Source: Dyadobacter endophyticus
GTDB taxonomy: Bacteria; Bacteroidota; Bacteroidia; Cytophagales; Spirosomataceae
Length of the DNA: 64,000 nt
NCBI RefSeq assembly: GCF_014641595.1
Contig: NZ_BMIA01000001.1
Span: 496,001 to 560,000, forward strand
Reading direction: 5' to 3'
Positions 61,306 through 64,000 of the stretch are shown in pieces; positions within the stretch are counted from its first letter, which is position 1, and each line of letters starts with the position of its first letter. Under the pieces are notes generated by a model. That model saw only the letters and a program-made list of their open reading frames with translations, did not search any database and was not told the origin of the DNA. The position numbers were made by a program, and so were the translations under genes.

Positions 61306-62418
61306 TCAGAATAATTCCTTGACGTCCGTATAAGGCAAATGCCAGGCTTCGGCAACGCCTTTAAATACTACTTTTCCGTGAACGACATTTAACCCTCTGC
61401 GCAGTTCCTCGTTGTTCGAACAGGCCTGTTTCCAGCCCTGGTTGGCCAATTGCAATGCATAGGGAAGCGTGGCGTTGGTGAGTGCAAGTGTGGAGGTGTA
61501 AGGCACCGCGCCCGGCATATTGGCTACGCAGTAATGTACGACGCCATCAACCTCGTAGATCGGGTCTTCGTGCGTTGTAGCCTTCGAAGTTTCGAAGCAG
61601 CCGCCCTGGTCGATGGCCACGTCGACCATGACAGTCCCGGGTTTCATGAGTTTGAGCATATCCCGGGTAATGAGCGACGGCGCTTTTGCACCGGGGATCA
61701 GTACGCCGCCGATAATGAGGTTAGCACCCTGGATCAGCTCGCGGATATTATACTCGTTGGACATGACCGTGTCGACGTTCGCGGGCATGATATCTTCGAG
61801 GTAACGCAGCCGCGCGAGGCTGATATCGACGATTGTTACATTCGCTCCCAATCCTGCGGCCATTTTCGCAGACTGGGTTCCTACAATCCCGCCGCCGAGT
61901 ACCAGCACATTCGCAGGTTTCACACCGGCCACACCGCCGAGCAGAATGCCAAAGCCTCCCATCGGTTTTTCCAGGTATTTAGCTCCTTCCTGGACCGCCA
62001 TGCGTCCGGCAACTTCGCTCATCGGTACGAGTAGCGGAAGGCTTCTATCTGTTTTTTCGACTGTTTCGTAAGCGAGGCATATGGCCTTGCGTTCGATCAT
62101 GGCATGTGTGAGGGGCTCGGAGGAAGCGAAGTGGAAGTAGGTGAAAAGGAGCTGGTTTTCTTTAATTAGTGGGTATTCAATTTCAATGGGCTCTTTAACC
62201 TTGATGATCATTTCGGCGATGCCGTAAACTTCTTCGATCGTTGGGAGAATGCTGGCGCCAGCTTGTGTGTACTGTTCGTCGGTAAACCCGCTGCCTTTGC
62301 CCGCCTCTGCCTGCACGTACACCGTGTGTCCGTGCTTACGTAGCTCTGTGACTCCTGCGGGCGTTAAAGCTACCCGGTTCTCGTTGTTTTTAATTTCTTT
62401 GGGGACACCAATGATCAT
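61306..62418 (-). CDS. ald: Alanine dehydrogenase
   Basis: A 370-residue NAD-dependent L-alanine dehydrogenase, which makes pyruvate and ammonia from alanine or the reverse. Typical start MIIGVPKEIKNNENRVALTPAGV; conserved Lys and His lie near EIEYPLIKENQLLFTYFHFA; the dinucleotide site is VLGGGIVGTQSAKMA; SNEYNIRELIQGA and ALPYALQLANQGW are also conserved. Full length. It is divergent from an Lrp/AsnC regulator, the arrangement seen for ald control in other bacteria. Confidence 0.96.
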   Translation of the reverse strand: MIIGVPKEIKNNENRVALTPAGVTELRKHGHTVYVQAEAGKGSGFTDEQYTQAGASILPTIEEVYGIAEMIIKVKEPIEIEYPLIKENQLLFTYFHFASSEPLTHAMIERKAICLAYETVEKTDRSLPLLVPMSEVAGRMAVQEGAKYLEKPMGGFGILLGGVAGVKPANVLVLGGGIVGTQSAKMAAGLGANVTIVDISLARLRYLEDIMPANVDTVMSNEYNIRELIQGANLIIGGVLIPGAKAPSLITRDMLKLMKPGTVMVDVAIDQGGCFETSKATTHEDPIYEVDGVVHYCVANMPGAVPYTSTLALTNATLPYALQLANQGWKQACSNNEELRRGLNVVHGKVVFKGVAEAWHLPYTDVKELF

Positions 62419-62456
62419 CGGTATGTAAGTGTTTATATAGTTTAGATTAACGGGTT

Positions 62457-62464
62457 CAAAATTA
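62457..62464 (-). promoter_or_regulatory. Candidate -7 element of ald
   Basis: TAATTTTG on the minus strand matches TAnnTTTG, 38 bases before the ald ATG. No TTG at the -33 distance, which would suit a promoter that depends on an activator. Confidence 0.45.
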
Positions 62465-62516
62465 ATTTTTGGCAGAAAAACATACTATAAGGACTAAAAA
62501 AGACAGAAAAGAAAAC

Positions 62517-62524
62517 TATTTTTG
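62517..62524 (+). promoter_or_regulatory. Candidate -7 element of the Lrp/AsnC gene
   Basis: TATTTTTG on the plus strand matches TAnnTTTG, 68 bases before the ATG at 62593. It lies about 50 bases from the ald element on the opposite strand, so one bound regulator could act on both. Confidence 0.4.
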
Positions 62525-62592
62525 GCCTTACCTGTAAGAAAAATTTCTGTCGGTAACGCTCACAGCCTACACACAGCCACAAAAAATACTTT

Positions 62593-63054
62593 ATGCAGCC
62601 CGACCAGACCGACCGCAAAATTCTGGATCTGTTACAGCAAAATGCCCAGATGACGATCAAGGAAATTGCCAGCAAAATCAATTTGTCGGTTACGCCGGTG
62701 CACGAGCGCATCCGAAAGCTTGAAAAAGAGGGGTTTATCGATAAGTACGTATGCCTGCTCAACCGACGTAAGCTGGGTAAAAGTCTGGTGGTTTACTGTA
62801 ATGTGACGCTGGATAAACAGCGGAAGGAAAGCTTTGAAGACTTCAACGAGGCGATCGTAAAAATGCCGGAAGTGCTGGAATGTTCGGTGGTTTCGGGCAA
62901 CTTCGATTACATGCTGAAAGTAGTCGTCGAGGATGGCGAGGCTTACAATCAGTTTTACCAGCATAAACTTTCTGCCCTGTCGAGCGTGTTACACATCAGC
63001 AGTTATTTTGTAATTTCCGAGATCAAGTACACCACCGGAATCGCTGTATTGTAA
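62593..63054 (+). CDS. Lrp/AsnC family transcriptional regulator
   Basis: A 153-residue regulator. The N-terminal helix-turn-helix (about 1-55: DRKILDLLQQNAQMTIKEIA, LSVTPVHERIRKLEKEGFI) is followed by the RAM ligand-binding domain (about 65-145: VVYCNVTLDKQ, VLECSVVSGNFDYMLKVVV). It probably senses alanine or leucine and controls the divergent ald gene; this rests on gene order and family knowledge. Confidence 0.94.
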   Translation: MQPDQTDRKILDLLQQNAQMTIKEIASKINLSVTPVHERIRKLEKEGFIDKYVCLLNRRKLGKSLVVYCNVTLDKQRKESFEDFNEAIVKMPEVLECSVVSGNFDYMLKVVVEDGEAYNQFYQHKLSALSSVLHISSYFVISEIKYTTGIAVL

Positions 63055-63120
63055 TTATCAACGCTATTTGAATTGATCATCAGGCCGGTAGGCGCGAGCT
63101 GATCGCTTAATGCACAGCAT

Positions 63121-64000
63121 ATGAACAAGAATTTTAAGGATGGCCTGAACCTGATGTCGAAGGTTACCGTGAAGCGTGCCTGGAATGCGATGCAGATATT
63201 GGGGAGCTATTTTTATTCCAAAGCGACGGGAAATCCCGTCCATTGGGGAATGCCCATTGCCATTTCTTTCGAGCCCACTACTTCGTGTAACCTCCGTTGC
63301 CCCGAATGCCCCAGCGGCCTGCGCTCATTCACCCGCCCGACGGGCATGATGGAGGAGCAGTTGTATAAAAGGACCATCGACGAGTTGGGTGACACGCTGT
63401 TATACCTGATATTCTATTTTCAGGGGGAGCCCTATCTGCATCCCAAGTTTTTTGAGCTCGTCAAATACGCGCACGACAAAGGCATTTACACGGCTACGTC
63501 CACCAATGCACATTATCTCACCGACGAGAAGGCGCGCAAAACTGTGGAGTCAGGTCTGGATCGCCTCATTGTGTCCATCGACGGAACTACGCAGGATGTC
63601 TACCAACAATACCGTGTTGGCGGCAACCTTGAAAAAGTGCTTGAAGGCACGCGTAATATTATTAAGTGGAAGAAAGAATTAAAATCCGCCACGCCGCATG
63701 TGATATTCCAGTTCCTGGTCGTGAAACCGAATGAGCACCAGATCGAGGATGTGAAAAAGCTGGCCGAGGAAATGGGGGTGGATGAAGTGGGACTGAAAAC
63801 CGCGCAGATTTATGACTACGAGGAAGGTTCGGATCTGATCCCAACCATTGAGAAATACTCGCGTTACCAGAAGCATGAGAATGGCAGCTATTCCATCAAA
63901 AACAAGTTCGTGGACCACTGCTGGAAAATGTGGCATTCGTGTGTGATCACCTGGGACGGAGCCGTCGTGCCCTGCTGCTTCGACAAGGATGCCGAGTACA
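63121..64000 (+). CDS. Radical SAM protein with SPASM domain (runs off the right edge)
   Basis: At least 293 residues, open at the window end. The radical SAM 4Fe-4S motif is Cys56-x3-Cys60-x2-Cys63 in TTSCNLRCPECPSG; FQGEPYLHPKFF and LIVSIDGTTQDVYQQYRVGGNLE follow. Near the end HCWKMWHSC and VVPCCFDKD match the start of a SPASM domain with extra clusters. Enzymes of this kind modify peptides or other substrates; some act in lipid or sugar metabolism. No peptide substrate gene is visible upstream. The ATG at 63121 is 66 bases after the Lrp gene, on the same strand. Confidence 0.9.
   Translation, partial: MNKNFKDGLNLMSKVTVKRAWNAMQILGSYFYSKATGNPVHWGMPIAISFEPTTSCNLRCPECPSGLRSFTRPTGMMEEQLYKRTIDELGDTLLYLIFYFQGEPYLHPKFFELVKYAHDKGIYTATSTNAHYLTDEKARKTVESGLDRLIVSIDGTTQDVYQQYRVGGNLEKVLEGTRNIIKWKKELKSATPHVIFQFLVVKPNEHQIEDVKKLAEEMGVDEVGLKTAQIYDYEEGSDLIPTIEKYSRYQKHENGSYSIKNKFVDHCWKMWHSCVITWDGAVVPCCFDKDAEY

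Noticed and set aside
1-64000. tRNA, rRNA, CRISPR, insertion sequence or prophage
   Set aside because: I looked for tRNA-like T-loops, spaced repeats, transposase or integrase frames and saw none that could be supported.

Overview
The window comes from a Gram-negative Bacteroidota, most likely order Cytophagales and close to Dyadobacter or Spirosoma. This is inferred from a type IX secretion C-terminal domain, a LytTR regulator relic, RsbU-like and hybrid two-component proteins, an MCE/Mla system, several TAnnTTTG promoter elements in front of genes, and GTG and TTG starts. Base composition is near 50% GC. I see no tRNA, rRNA, CRISPR array, insertion sequence or phage gene.

Layout. 1-1162: the truncated 5' end of a large exported protein (minus strand). 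1353-2514: a HipA-like kinase with a DUF3037 partner. 2414-3088: a decayed LytTR response regulator. 3236-10481: a minus-strand operon glgE, treS-maltokinase fusion, glgB (the GlgE alpha-glucan pathway). 10933-15597: a receiver protein and a TreY-MalQ fusion. 15673-16750: a lipoprotein and a DUF4202 protein. 16943-20657: a von Willebrand A protein divergent from a sigma factor and its TonB-like membrane partner, around a nested palindrome.

20998-45169 is a large exopolysaccharide locus. It holds a receiver, an initiating sugar transferase with a pseudo-receiver and a four-cysteine insertion, a hexapeptide acyltransferase, a half-size outer membrane efflux-type protein, a Wzc-like chain-length protein with degenerate ATPase motifs, a membrane glycosyltransferase, a 48-residue membrane protein, an O-antigen-polymerase-like protein, GT14 and GT4 enzymes, a hybrid histidine kinase, three GT2 enzymes (two are tandem paralogs), a flippase, another GT4, an acyltransferase 3 and two more GT2 enzymes. 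Inside it sits a partner-switching module (membrane protein, REC-PP2C phosphatase, STAS, ATPase kinase), overlapping or nearly abutting the acyltransferase 3 gene. This suggests that polymer synthesis or modification is under Rsb-type control.

45207-64000: an orphan HPt protein, an EcsC/MlaE/MlaF/MlaD lipid-transport operon, a GH43 plus T9SS-exported SGNH esterase pair, two multi-spanning membrane proteins, a methyltransferase, apaG, ung, a Dabb protein, a zinc-dependent phospholipase C/S1-P1-like protein, a DinB-family protein, a DEAD-box helicase with a long predicted leader, alanine dehydrogenase divergent from an Lrp/AsnC regulator, and a radical SAM/SPASM protein cut by the window end.

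I did not find a wholly unknown defence or mobile system. The most unusual elements are the TreY-MalQ fusion beside the GlgE operon, the regulator-fused initiating transferase, the partner-switching module in the polysaccharide locus, the small membrane protein coupled to the polymerase gene, and the nested palindrome at the sigma-factor locus.
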